IMG/VR virus record: IMGVR_UViG_3300036715_001783
Span: 1 to 64,000 of that record
Direction: 5' to 3' (one strand)
Length of the DNA: 64,000 nucleotides
Origin: a virus
Shown: piece by piece, positions 47,781-56,073 of the stretch
Position numbering within the stretch: the stretch's first letter is position 1
Layout: the number at the start of each line of letters is the position of its first letter
The notes under the pieces: model-generated
What the model was told of the DNA's origin: nothing
Databases searched by the model: none
Seen by the model: only the letters and a program-made list of their open reading frames with translations
Position numbers and translations under genes: made by a program

Positions 47781-48416
47781 ATGAACTATCTACAAACATA
47801 TCAACAAGCTCACGGATTAACACCAGATGGAGTTATTGGTAAACAAACAGCAAAAGTTATGATGGAAGACCTTGGCATTACGTCTATAGTGGAGTTCTGT
47901 CATTTTATAGCTCAAGTCGAACATGAATCTGGACACTTCACAGCAGGTAGAGAAAATTTAAACTACAGTGCAAATGGATTGGTTGCCACATTTGGAAAAT
48001 ATTTTAGTCCTGGTGAGGTTGCTAGTTATGCAAGACACCCAGAAAAGATTGCCAACCGAGTGTATGCAAATCGTATGGGCAATGGTGATGAGGCATCAGG
48101 GGATGGTTGGAGAAATAGGGGAGTTGGTGCACTACAGTTAACTGGTGCTGATAATATCCAACAATTTCTTAAATCAGAAAACTTACCATTGGATACCAAT
48201 CCAGAAGTGTTGATTCAACCAGATTTTTATTTTAAAACAGCAAAGTATTTCTTTGATGTTAATCAGGTGTGGAAAAACTGTCAAGGTGGTGCAGACCTTA
48301 ACATTATTAAAGTGTCTAAACATATTAATTTGGGTAATGCTGATAGTATCCGTAAGCCAAATGGGCTAGCTGAACGAATTACACTCACCAAAAAATACTT
48401 ACATGCATTAACATAA
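47781..48416 (+). CDS. Endolysin: peptidoglycan-binding plus GH19 (chitinase-like) domain
   Basis: 211 aa from ATG 47781; a longer frame lacks a ribosome site. Residues 1-35 (YLQTYQQAHGLTPDGVIGKQ-T) are part of a peptidoglycan-binding repeat. Then FIAQVEHESGHFTAGRENLN carries the catalytic Glu of GH19 and a second Glu, and GDGWRNRGVGALQLTG is the substrate loop. It cleaves the peptidoglycan sugar backbone for lysis. Late promoter upstream fits timing. Confidence 0.85.
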   Translation: MNYLQTYQQAHGLTPDGVIGKQTAKVMMEDLGITSIVEFCHFIAQVEHESGHFTAGRENLNYSANGLVATFGKYFSPGEVASYARHPEKIANRVYANRMGNGDEASGDGWRNRGVGALQLTGADNIQQFLKSENLPLDTNPEVLIQPDFYFKTAKYFFDVNQVWKNCQGGADLNIIKVSKHINLGNADSIRKPNGLAERITLTKKYLHALT

Positions 48417-48418
48417 TT

Positions 48419-48964
48419 ATGAAACTATCTGATTTGGGAGTACCTCCTTTACTTGAAATAATTCAAGGAGGTAGTCAACCATTGGGGTTGATAAATTCTA
48501 TGATACTTAAACAATTAACAAATACTGGGCAAACTATTGAAGGGTTAGAGTTGTATGCTGCTTCTTTTAACCAAGATGATATTATTTTTGCTCTTAAACA
48601 GAATAATAAATTTGTTACTTTATTGATTGGTGAATTTATTTCAGATTTCCCAGGTACTAAGAAAACAATAGTTATCCATAGAACATACACTACAAAATTA
48701 TTAAGAGGTAAAGGGTACTCTCCTGCACTGATGTATGGATTATCCCAATTGGGGTATAGGCTAATATCCGATGGTCAATTATCATCGGATGCTATGAAGG
48801 TGTGGAGTAAGTTAAAAGACAAAAAACCGGTAACAGCATTTGATACAGACACTCAACAATTTACTACACTTGACCCCCAACAATACCCATCTGTTCGATA
48901 TGTATTAGAAGCTACTTATATTAACAAGAATTTGCTATTACTAGATTCAAACCATTTTACATAA
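48419..48964 (+). CDS. GNAT-like acetyltransferase fold protein
   Basis: 181 aa. 'LLRGKGYSPALMYGLSQLGY' then RLISDGQLSSDAMKVWSKLK looks like the acetyl-CoA binding turn (R-G-K-G-Y) and the following helix of a phage GNAT family. Immediately follows the endolysin. Substrate unknown. Confidence 0.5.
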   Translation: MKLSDLGVPPLLEIIQGGSQPLGLINSMILKQLTNTGQTIEGLELYAASFNQDDIIFALKQNNKFVTLLIGEFISDFPGTKKTIVIHRTYTTKLLRGKGYSPALMYGLSQLGYRLISDGQLSSDAMKVWSKLKDKKPVTAFDTDTQQFTTLDPQQYPSVRYVLEATYINKNLLLLDSNHFT

Positions 48965-48968
48965 ACAA

Positions 48969-48997
48969 TTGATTTGTTGACAACGATCGTGTATAAT
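48969..48997 (+). promoter_or_regulatory. Sigma70-like promoter of phoH
   Basis: TTGATT (48969-48974), 17 bp, TATAAT (48992-48997); a leader of about 120 nt with ATTGTTA/TAACAAT repeats precedes phoH. Confidence 0.6.
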
Positions 48998-49121
48998 ATC
49001 TTTTTATAAACAACATAGGGGATATTATACAAGGAGTTACATTTATTTGGTGCAGAAATACTGGTGTAACAATAAGTATTATTGTTAGATGTAAAATAAA
49101 TCAACGTTAAGGAATAACATT

Positions 49122-49856
49122 ATGAGCAGAGTTAAAGTTAAACGTAAATCCGAGATTAGAAGATACACCAACACCCAAGAGACAGAAACAACTTATGATG
49201 ACCACCAACCACATAGTTATCATGAAAAAGTAAGTTTTGAACCTGTCAAACCAATGAATAAATCACAGGAACGATACATCAATGCTATCAATGGAAATAT
49301 TATTACATTTGGAGTTGGTTGTGCTGGTACTGGTAAAAGTTTTGTTGCAGCAGGAGTTGCAGCAGATATGCTCAGAGAATGTCACATTGATAAAATCATC
49401 ATCACCCGTCCAGTATGTGAAACTGGTAGAAATCTAGGTGCCCTTCCTGGTGAATTAAATGAAAAATATGCTCCTTACATTGAACCTTTAATGGACGCCC
49501 TTAATAAACAATTAGGAGCTAGTTGGGTTCGCAATCTAGTTAAAAATAACAAAATTATTGCAGCTCCAATGGAGTTTATGCGGGGCAAAACGTTTGATAA
49601 TTGTGTTGTCATTATTGATGAAAGTCAGAATACCACACCAGAGCAAATGAAAATGATGCTCACCCGTATAGGCAAAAATTGTAAAATGGTAATCACTGGT
49701 GATACAAAACAAAGTGATTTAAAGCAACACAATGGATTAACTTATGCTGTTAGTAGAATAGGACGAGTTGATGGAGTTAGTGTTGTGGAATTTGGTCTCA
49801 ATGATATTGTTAGACATGGTATTGTTAGAGATGTCCTTATAGCTTGGGAGGACTAA
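49122..49856 (+). CDS. phoH: PhoH-like ATPase
   Basis: 244 aa. Walker A GVGCAGTGKSF near residue 65, 'ITRPVCETGRNLGALPGELN', Walker B CVVIIDESQN and 'TGDTKQSDLK' are PhoH motifs. A widespread phage protein with RNA-helicase/NTPase activity of uncertain role. Basic N-terminal tail of about 45 residues. Confidence 0.88.
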   Translation: MSRVKVKRKSEIRRYTNTQETETTYDDHQPHSYHEKVSFEPVKPMNKSQERYINAINGNIITFGVGCAGTGKSFVAAGVAADMLRECHIDKIIITRPVCETGRNLGALPGELNEKYAPYIEPLMDALNKQLGASWVRNLVKNNKIIAAPMEFMRGKTFDNCVVIIDESQNTTPEQMKMMLTRIGKNCKMVITGDTKQSDLKQHNGLTYAVSRIGRVDGVSVVEFGLNDIVRHGIVRDVLIAWED

Positions 49857-49861
49857 TCCCA

Positions 49862-49890
49862 TTGACTTTTAATATATAATCCCATATAAT
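49862..49890 (+). promoter_or_regulatory. Sigma70-like promoter
   Basis: TTGACT (49862-49867), 17 bp, TATAAT (49885-49890), 31 bp before the small gene at 49921. Confidence 0.7.
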
Positions 49891-49920
49891 CCTCTTTTAA
49901 TATATCTAAAGGGGATTATT

Positions 49921-50037
49921 ATGAACGGCATTGAAATAGATAGTACAGTAACAGCACTTGTTGATTTTGGCGAAGTTAAAGCAGGTGATGTTGGAGCAGT
50001 CGAAGATATTCAACCCAACCCCACACCTGACAAGTGA
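49921..50037 (+). CDS. Small hypothetical protein (38 aa)
   Basis: ATG 49921 after AAAGGGGATT; encodes MNGIEIDSTVTALVDFGEVK and 18 more residues. Overlaps the next GTG start. No function recognised. Confidence 0.5.
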   Translation: MNGIEIDSTVTALVDFGEVKAGDVGAVEDIQPNPTPDK

Positions 50038-50180
50038 GTATAAAATCAATGAAGATAAATCCAATTTTGATGTTGATTATACTCGTGATAGCTGCGGTAG
50101 CGACTGGCAAAAAGATAATCAACAATACTAATGCTAAATCTATTTGGCAAGATATTATCATTGTTATCACAAACGAATAA
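50034..50180 (+). CDS. Small membrane peptide (48 aa)
   Basis: GTG 50034 (or ATG 50049). Contains a hydrophobic segment ILMLIILVIAAVATG. Overlaps the preceding stop. Unknown function. Confidence 0.45.
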   Translation: MSIKSMKINPILMLIILVIAAVATGKKIINNTNAKSIWQDIIIVITNE

Positions 50181-50199
50181 CTTATTAAGGAGTTCAAAT

Positions 50200-50433
50200 A
50201 TGTCTGACAATAAACATTATAAAATTAACTTGTGGAAGGTATTAGCTGTTGTGGTATTGTTAGCTGTTATTGACTTGTTAATTTCAAATTACACATCATA
50301 CCAATCAAAAATTGATTGGTATGATGTGTGGTATTCCATCACAAATTTCATATACGATGACAGTGTTCCTGTTGAAACTTGTATGAAAACTCAATGTGAT
50401 GACCCCAAGCTTCCTTTTTGGAGCAAATTATGA
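50200..50433 (+). CDS. Small membrane protein (77 aa)
   Basis: MSDNKHYKINLWKVLAVVVL..LIDLLISN: one transmembrane helix near residues 12-28, then a soluble part with two Cys (CMKTQC). AAGGAG site upstream. Stop overlaps the next ATG. Confidence 0.55.
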   Translation: MSDNKHYKINLWKVLAVVVLLAVIDLLISNYTSYQSKIDWYDVWYSITNFIYDDSVPVETCMKTQCDDPKLPFWSKL

Positions 50434-50621
50434 CTGAAACAATTGATAGTAAACATAAGCAAGGCGATATCGTGTATTTTGCAACTGATAGCACCAGAAT
50501 GGTAGTGTTATTAGTTAAAAACCCTCAAGGTGATGTGTGATATATGTGTGGTTGATTATACACCCGTAACCATTATCAAATGGCTGATTTACCTGAGTGT
50601 GCATTACGGAGTAGAGCATGA
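50430..50621 (+). pseudogene. DUF2158-like gene with two in-frame TGA codons at Trp-like positions
   Basis: ATG 50430 reads MTETIDSKHKQGDIVYFATD, ..NPQGDV, TGA (50538), YMCG, TGA (50553), LYTRNHYQMADLPECALRSR, ending at TGA 50619 that overlaps the next ATG (ATGA). Both internal TGAs fall where Trp is expected ('W-Y-x-C-G-W'), as in YodC/DUF2158-like proteins. The frame and its coupling to the next gene look once-functional. TGG-to-TGA mutation, UGA readthrough or sequencing error are all possible. Confidence 0.55.
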
Positions 50622-50887
50622 TTACTAAAACTGATGGAACAAATCCATACGAAACTGGTGATGTAGTTCAATTAAAGTCTGGTGGTCCAGCAATGACAGT
50701 TATCTGGCCAAGTACTGTTCGACCTTCTTTATTGGAGTGTAATTGGTATGACATTAAAGGTAGGCTGCAACATGGCTCATTTCATTTTAAAATGTTAAGA
50801 ATTGTTCCCAATCAACATCTCAGTGATCGATGTCCCGACCAAACTTCTGTTGTGTTACATGGATATGCGTATCCTGTATACAAATGA
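50618..50887 (+). CDS. DUF2158-like protein
   Basis: 89 aa. 'TGDVVQLKSGGPAMTVIWPS' and 'LLECNWYDIKGRLQHGSFHF' match the small YodC/DUF2158 family (GD.VxLKSGGPxMTV...C.W). Function unknown. Related in layout to the preceding broken gene. Confidence 0.7.
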   Translation: MITKTDGTNPYETGDVVQLKSGGPAMTVIWPSTVRPSLLECNWYDIKGRLQHGSFHFKMLRIVPNQHLSDRCPDQTSVVLHGYAYPVYK

Positions 50888-50892
50888 TTTGT

Positions 50893-50958
50893 CCCCCTAT
50901 TGACATTTAATTTATTTCATGTATAATAGGGTTTTTAAATTAATCAAAAGGAGATAAT
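50893..50958 (+). repeat. Left 66-bp direct repeat = promoter of the CRISPR-Cas operon
   Basis: Starts CCCCCTATTGACATTTAATT and ends AAAAGGAGATAAT. Contains TTGACA (50900-50905), 16 bp, TATAAT (50922-50927) and the ribosome site for csy1. 65 of 66 bases match the copy at 59057-59122 (one A/G difference before the -10). Confidence 0.9.
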
Positions 50959-50959
50959 T

Positions 50960-52033
50960 GTGACAAAAGAAAAGGTTCCAAAGGTAAAAACCTGGGATGA
51001 GAAGTGGGGGAATTTAACAGATGATGCTATACTGGTGTCTGGTAATAATGCTGTTCACTATTCATTCAAATATATCAATTCAAACTTACAAGGTGGAATA
51101 AGATTATCTCCATCTGATGTGATATTAGATTCACCATATGTTTCTGGTATAACTGCTATGTGTTATCAACAACTACCTGTTGAATACTTTGCGTCATCTG
51201 TTATCACAATTTATAGTTATTTAGATTACCTTAATAACTCAAATCCAAGTCACCCACACGTTTCACTATTTACAACCAACCATACAGCTAGGTATGAATA
51301 TGGTACAACTGATTTATCTGGAACAAATTGTCGAATGAGACAAGTTTTGATACCTATTGGTGATGGGTACATAAGTGCTACACCAGTTAGTCCAGCAGGA
51401 TTTAATTACCTAATGAAACAATTGAATGACCAAATTGAACCCAAAGAACGGTTAACTACTTATTTCATCACGTATGGTGGTGCAAATGGACGGAATGTTG
51501 GGTGGGAAGCATGCAAAAAACATACCTATGCACTGTGTATGTCAGCTCCAACTGAGGATAGAAACATCCAACATGCGTATTCTATTTTTTACAAAGGTGT
51601 TGACTTGTCTTTGCCTAAACATATTGTACGTGAGTTATTTAATTTGCGACTACACCCCGACATGGTGGGATATACCAAAAAAGAAAATGATATATTATCA
51701 AGTTTCATCAATGTGGTGTTGCACAAAGCTGTATTAGCTCGAGACATATTAATATCACAGAAGGATGCATTATATGATGCAGAACTATTTGAAAATGTTA
51801 CTGCACCACATAGTTATATTTTTGAATTACATGAGTCAGTAACAAACGATCTTATACAAAGTGGACTAATAAATCCAACTAAACGGAATAAGGAATGGAA
51901 AGGGTTGTTGGCAACTAAGATTGTGAGCATGTTGGTGGATGAGAAGATCACTATTAGTGGGCAAACACGGTCATTAAATCTTGATGATGACCAAATTGCT
52001 GAACTATCAGATAAGATGAGAAAAATGCTATGA
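50960..52033 (+). CDS. csy1: Type I-F Cascade large subunit, Csy1/Cas8f-like (short)
   Basis: 357 aa, GTG start directly after the promoter repeat's AAGGAGATAAT. It is the first gene of the csy operon, overlapping csy2 (ATGA). Direct sequence recognition is weak: position, size class and operon order identify it. Cas8f proteins are usually about 430 aa, so it may lack part of the hook or be divergent. Csy1 pairs with Csy2 at the crRNA 5' end and reads the PAM, where I-F systems favour GG/CC. Confidence 0.75.
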   Translation: MTKEKVPKVKTWDEKWGNLTDDAILVSGNNAVHYSFKYINSNLQGGIRLSPSDVILDSPYVSGITAMCYQQLPVEYFASSVITIYSYLDYLNNSNPSHPHVSLFTTNHTARYEYGTTDLSGTNCRMRQVLIPIGDGYISATPVSPAGFNYLMKQLNDQIEPKERLTTYFITYGGANGRNVGWEACKKHTYALCMSAPTEDRNIQHAYSIFYKGVDLSLPKHIVRELFNLRLHPDMVGYTKKENDILSSFINVVLHKAVLARDILISQKDALYDAELFENVTAPHSYIFELHESVTNDLIQSGLINPTKRNKEWKGLLATKIVSMLVDEKITISGQTRSLNLDDDQIAELSDKMRKML

Positions 52034-52833
52034 ACAATATATTAATAATTCCAAGAATTGAAGTGGTCAAATATAATGTATTGGCTTCTCAGTGGTTAAT
52101 TTCACCAACCCCTGTACATGCCATAAACATGTTTGTCCACAATTTACAACTTAAAACTGGTATTGTATGCTCACGGGTATCCATTGTGCACCATGATTTT
52201 TCATACAAGGCTGCTATTGGGAAATATAATGCACCCGCATTTGAAAAGCCAAAGGGAGCATCGTTTATTGATAAGTTAGATTATCCAAGTGACGGAAAGC
52301 CATTAATAGGGCCAAAATCACTATCATTTCAACCTAATTTTTATGGAGACATGACTATTAGTTTGATTATCGAAATTGACGATAGTGATAAGCACACAGA
52401 CGTGGAAGATTTTCTACATACAGCAAAAATTGCTGGTGGGGATATTATATCACACAAACCAATAAAGGTGTGTAATATCGCTGATGTATTTAACCACATC
52501 AAAACTGGTTTCTTCGTCGAAGATTATAGCCACCTAATTGACCCTTCAAAAAATCAATTAGAACAATTGGTTACAACAATATCTAATAGCAAAGATTGGA
52601 TAAGTGCTGCCACATTGGGGTATGCTAAACTAACACAAGAGATTCACAAGCCAGGAGTACGAAATGGTGTTAAACATTGTTTCGTAGAGCCTTTAGTGGG
52701 GCTAATAAAATATATTCCAATTCACAACACCAAGGATGTTTCTGATATTCGATTTTGGAATTATGAGTGGAACACCCCATCAACTTTTATATGCAAACAA
52801 GAAGCCCTAATTTTAAATTCAGAGGAGAATTAA
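52030..52833 (+). CDS. csy2: Type I-F Cas5f (Csy2)
   Basis: 267 aa. The start NNILIIPRIEVVKYNVLASQ..ISPTPVHAINMFVHNLQ matches the Csy2 N-terminus (LIIPRI..NAxA.....FPxPxAxxGFVHAL). It caps the 5' handle of the crRNA within the Csy complex. Overlaps csy1 and ends 1 bp before csy3. A little shorter than typical (about 300-330 aa). Confidence 0.85.
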   Translation: MNNILIIPRIEVVKYNVLASQWLISPTPVHAINMFVHNLQLKTGIVCSRVSIVHHDFSYKAAIGKYNAPAFEKPKGASFIDKLDYPSDGKPLIGPKSLSFQPNFYGDMTISLIIEIDDSDKHTDVEDFLHTAKIAGGDIISHKPIKVCNIADVFNHIKTGFFVEDYSHLIDPSKNQLEQLVTTISNSKDWISAATLGYAKLTQEIHKPGVRNGVKHCFVEPLVGLIKYIPIHNTKDVSDIRFWNYEWNTPSTFICKQEALILNSEEN

Positions 52834-52834
52834 T

Positions 52835-53890
52835 ATGTCAAAACAAGTTTTTAAAAAGACCCCAAGTGTGTTAGCATTTCAACGGGCTGTATTAGCAACC
52901 GATGCTTTAATTTACAGTGTGTTGGATACCGGTATTGAGTTACCAGTACAAGTGACAGAAGTTGGAATCAGAGGTACTCAAAATATTAATGGTTCAATAA
53001 AAGAAGAAGTGCGAAATCTTCAATTGGTGGACGCTGCTAAAACTGCACCAAATACAAAGTTTGTTAAATTTGTATTTGGTATTAAGTTTATTGATATAAG
53101 AAAATCATTACACTCCATCGCAAGTGGTAAAGAGGATAGCAAACAAGACGTAAGTGATTTCAAACAAAGTTTAGATGAATTTTTGAACAGAGTAACTGGT
53201 CAAGAAGATGGAGAATTAGAAATCACTGGTAGTGATGGAATTTTAGATGTTGCAACTCGTTATGCCAGAAATATTGCAAATGCAAAGTGGTTGTGGCGTA
53301 ATCGGTTATATGCTTCATCAATCACAACAACCGTTTCTGTTACTGATATCAAATCAAAACAGGCTCCTACAGTGTTTGTGTTTGATTCACTTGAGGTAGA
53401 ATCTAAACATTTTGATGATTTTACTAAGGACGAAGAAGAACTTGGTAAACTAATCAACGATAGCTTATTAGGTACACGATTGTTAACCATCGAAGTATCA
53501 AGTGTTGTGGATTTTGGGGTTACAGGCGTGTTTGAAGTATTCCCATCCCAGTTATTCATTGATACTGATGCACTACCAAAAAATAAAAAAGGTAAATTTT
53601 TGTATGCAATCAAAAATAGCAATGATAGCATTGGCCAAGCAGCCATTAGAGATCAAAAAATAACCAATGCGTTGAGAACAATTGATACTTGGTACAAAGA
53701 ATTTGATCAAGTAAAAGATCCTATTCCAGTTGAACCAAATGGTGCAAGTTTAACCCATATGGTCTTTTTTAGAAAAGGTGCAGAATCGTCCTTTGATATT
53801 ATTAAACGATTGAACACCATTGATGTTGATAGTGATGAAGGTAAGTTCTTTATATCCGCATTAATTCGTGGCGGCGTTTATTCATCATAA
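52835..53890 (+). CDS. csy3: Type I-F Cas7f backbone (Csy3)
   Basis: 351 aa. 'TPSVLAFQRAVLATDALIYS', 'QVTEVGIRGTQN' and the C-terminal 'NGASLTHMVFFRKGAESSFD' correspond to Csy3 blocks. Six copies line the crRNA spacer in I-F complexes. GAGGAG ribosome site; length is typical. Confidence 0.88.
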   Translation: MSKQVFKKTPSVLAFQRAVLATDALIYSVLDTGIELPVQVTEVGIRGTQNINGSIKEEVRNLQLVDAAKTAPNTKFVKFVFGIKFIDIRKSLHSIASGKEDSKQDVSDFKQSLDEFLNRVTGQEDGELEITGSDGILDVATRYARNIANAKWLWRNRLYASSITTTVSVTDIKSKQAPTVFVFDSLEVESKHFDDFTKDEEELGKLINDSLLGTRLLTIEVSSVVDFGVTGVFEVFPSQLFIDTDALPKNKKGKFLYAIKNSNDSIGQAAIRDQKITNALRTIDTWYKEFDQVKDPIPVEPNGASLTHMVFFRKGAESSFDIIKRLNTIDVDSDEGKFFISALIRGGVYSS

Positions 53891-53901
53891 GGAATAATAA
53901 C

Positions 53902-54474
53902 ATGACAATTTTGCATTATGTTGATTTAACACACTCCCGGTTCAATAATATTCCACAAGATAAGTCTAATATATTCAGACTATTGCATGGTATTTTTAAA
54001 TCAGATAATCATTTATACAACGTATTCGGGTTAGCTTTTATTAAAAATGGAGTTAGAGTGTTTTGTGAAGATATTGGTGGGTTAGAAGATTTGTGGACAG
54101 AACTAAAAAATAACGATTCTGTAAAAGAATCATTTTATTTAGATAGACCAAATTCTGTTAATTTATCAAAATATATTGGCGGATGGATTTCGCATTCAAG
54201 GTTCTCTATCCCAACAAGAAAACAAGATAGACACCCAACAGGTCCACTACGAAGAAAACGATTATTAGAAGCAGATGAAAATCCTAACATTTCATATGTA
54301 AATGTTGGTTCAAAATCACAACAAACCCATTTCAGATATTATGTGAATCATCAATTCCATAATGATTGGAATTATGAGAGTGGTTGGGAAACTAATGGTT
54401 ATGGATTGTCATCATCTACAAGGTTGGTTGCTTTTCCATATTCAATTGGTAGAGAGTATCCGATTTATGAATGA
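53902..54474 (+). CDS. csy4: Type I-F crRNA endonuclease Cas6f (Csy4)
   Basis: 190 aa. The catalytic histidine falls at residue 29 (RLLHGIF), the same position as in Pseudomonas Csy4. The Arg-rich helix is 'GPLRRKRLLEAD' and the Phe/Gly end reads 'QTHFRYYVNHQF....GYGLSSSTRLVAFP', matching 'QHFRLFI..YGLS..G.VPWF'. It cuts each repeat RNA 3' of its hairpin and stays bound. The repeat hairpin is conserved in shape but not in sequence, so the Arg-rich helix may have co-evolved. Confidence 0.9.
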   Translation: MTILHYVDLTHSRFNNIPQDKSNIFRLLHGIFKSDNHLYNVFGLAFIKNGVRVFCEDIGGLEDLWTELKNNDSVKESFYLDRPNSVNLSKYIGGWISHSRFSIPTRKQDRHPTGPLRRKRLLEADENPNISYVNVGSKSQQTHFRYYVNHQFHNDWNYESGWETNGYGLSSSTRLVAFPYSIGREYPIYE

Positions 54475-54506
54475 CCCAACATTCACAGGGATAATGTTAT
54501 CTAAGC

Positions 54507-54534
54507 ATTAGTCATCGTGTAGATGATTTAGAAA
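54507..54534 (+). CRISPR. Solitary CRISPR repeat upstream of truncated cas1
   Basis: A perfect 28-bp repeat, identical to those in the array but 555 bp before it, between csy4 and the cas1 remnant. An in-frame stop within it (TGA 54524) marks where the cas1 reading frame now begins. It could be a Csy4 processing site in the cas mRNA or a relic of an array. Confidence 0.9.
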
Positions 54535-54559
54535 TCCCATTGATAAAGTTAGAGGACAA

Positions 54560-55012
54560 GTGAACAAATCTACTAATGTGAATGAATTGATGGGACATGA
54601 AGGAGCATTTGCAAAGAAACTATTTTCACTGTTAGCAACTGGTTTCAACATAACTAATTTTTCAAGACAACGAAATGAACAAGATTCTACACAATCTATT
54701 AATGTTATGATTAATAACTATTTAGATTATGGTAATTATTTGGCCTATGGATACGCTGCTGTAGTTCTAAATGGGTTGGGATTGAATCATGGGTTTCCGT
54801 TGTTGCACGGTACAACCAGAAGAGATGCTTTAATTTTTGATGTAGCTGATTTATTCAAAGATGGGCATATAATGCCCACTGCTTTCGAATATGCTACATC
54901 AGGAACAAAACAAACAGGACAACTATATAGACAATTAGTTACCAAACATTGCTACGATTCAGGGGTGTTAGATGACGCATTTTTATCCATGAAATCCATC
55001 GTTTCTTTGTGA
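54560..55012 (+). pseudogene. cas1: Truncated Cas1 (C-terminal catalytic domain only)
   Basis: 150 aa, GTG start. Aligns with the C-terminal half of I-F Cas1: NELMGHEGAFAKKLF with E14, YLDYGNYLAYGYAAVVLNGL, LLHGTTRRDALIFDVADLFK with H83, D94 and D97. These are the metal ligands (E, H, D). Full Cas1 is about 320 aa, so roughly the first 170 residues (beta domain and dimer interface) are missing and are not present elsewhere in the locus. Spacer integration is therefore unlikely, though metal ligands persist. Confidence 0.85.
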
Positions 55013-55027
55013 TTGTTACCTATGTTG

Positions 55028-55056
55028 TTGATTTTAGCAGTAAAATGTGCTAAACT
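55028..55056 (+). promoter_or_regulatory. Putative promoter of the CRISPR array
   Basis: TTGATT (55028-55033), 17 bp, TAAACT (55051-55056), ending 5 bp before the first repeat. Transcription would begin at about the first repeat, so there is almost no leader. Confidence 0.5.
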
Positions 55057-55061
55057 ACAGC

Positions 55062-56049
55062 ATTAGTCATCGTGTAGATGATTTAGAAACGCATGAATAA
55101 CGCTACGCGGCATACCGTCATATTAGTCATCGTGTAGATGATTTAGAAATGACATGACAGTTGACATGACAGGTGATGTGAATTAGTCATCGTGTAGATG
55201 ATTTAGAAATGATGATGTGATGTTGTCATACAGTCGTGATAATTAGTCATCGTGTAGATGATTTAGAAACAAACAAACCATGCCTGTTTTACCCACTACT
55301 TATTAGTCATCGTGTAGATGATTTAGAAAAATTCGGTAGTGGCTCTTCAGCACAATCAATGATTAGTCATCGTGTAGATGATTTAGAAAACCATATGAAG
55401 GAGTGGTAGCACCATCGGGGCATTAGTCATCGTGTAGATGATTTAGAAACACTTGGAGGATATTTCTTAGATGGACACAAAATTAGTCATCGTGTAGATG
55501 ATTTAGAAATAGACCCATTGTCTGTTCCACCAGTATGGTAAATTAGTCATCGTGTAGATGATTTAGAAAATCAAATAATAAAATATTTTTGATTGATAAA
55601 TATTAGTCATCGTGTAGATGATTTAGAAAAATGGAGTAATAGTGAGTTTGACAGCTGATGTATTAGTCATCGTGTAGATGATTTAGAAATCAAAGTATCG
55701 CCATATAATCAGCTCCTTCTAATTAGTCATCGTGTAGATGATTTAGAAAATTATATGCAAAAGGTAGATTTACGTTAGTTGATTAGTCATCGTGTAGATG
55801 ATTTAGAAAACATAAGTACACATATGGGTATTTGGTTAATAATTAGTCATCGTGTAGATGATTTAGAAAAATCAATTTTTGATATAGATGTGTAATTTGA
55901 AATTAGTCATCGTGTAGATGATTTAGAAAAGCATACGGGTACAAAGGAGAAGTTGGATTCAATTAGTCATCGTGTAGATGATTTAGAAAACATGAATAAT
56001 ATACAATCATCGTCTGCAATAATTAGTCATCGTGTAGATGATTTAGAAA
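55062..56049 (+). CRISPR. Type I-F CRISPR array, 17 repeats and 16 spacers
   Basis: Perfect 28-bp repeats (5' ATTAGTCATCGTG... ending GATTTAGAAA) at exact 60-bp intervals, with 32-bp spacers; every repeat is identical, including the last. The repeat holds the Csy4 hairpin TCATC-GTGTA-GATGA, equivalent to the usual CTGCC-GTATA-GGCAG, and ends in the same AGAAA. None of the 16 spacers shows an obvious match in this window by eye. The array lies between the cas1 remnant and cas2-3, an unusual place. Confidence 0.97.
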
Positions 56050-56073
56050 TGTTATAACAATCGGAGGGTAATA

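Noticed and set aside
55090-56021. Self-targeting spacers within the window
   Set aside because: No long match to any spacer was seen by eye; only a computed search over the whole genome could settle it.
55062-56049. Simple tandem repeat or coding repeat instead of CRISPR
   Set aside because: Exact 28/32 periodicity, unique spacers, a Csy4-type hairpin and adjacent cas genes leave no doubt.
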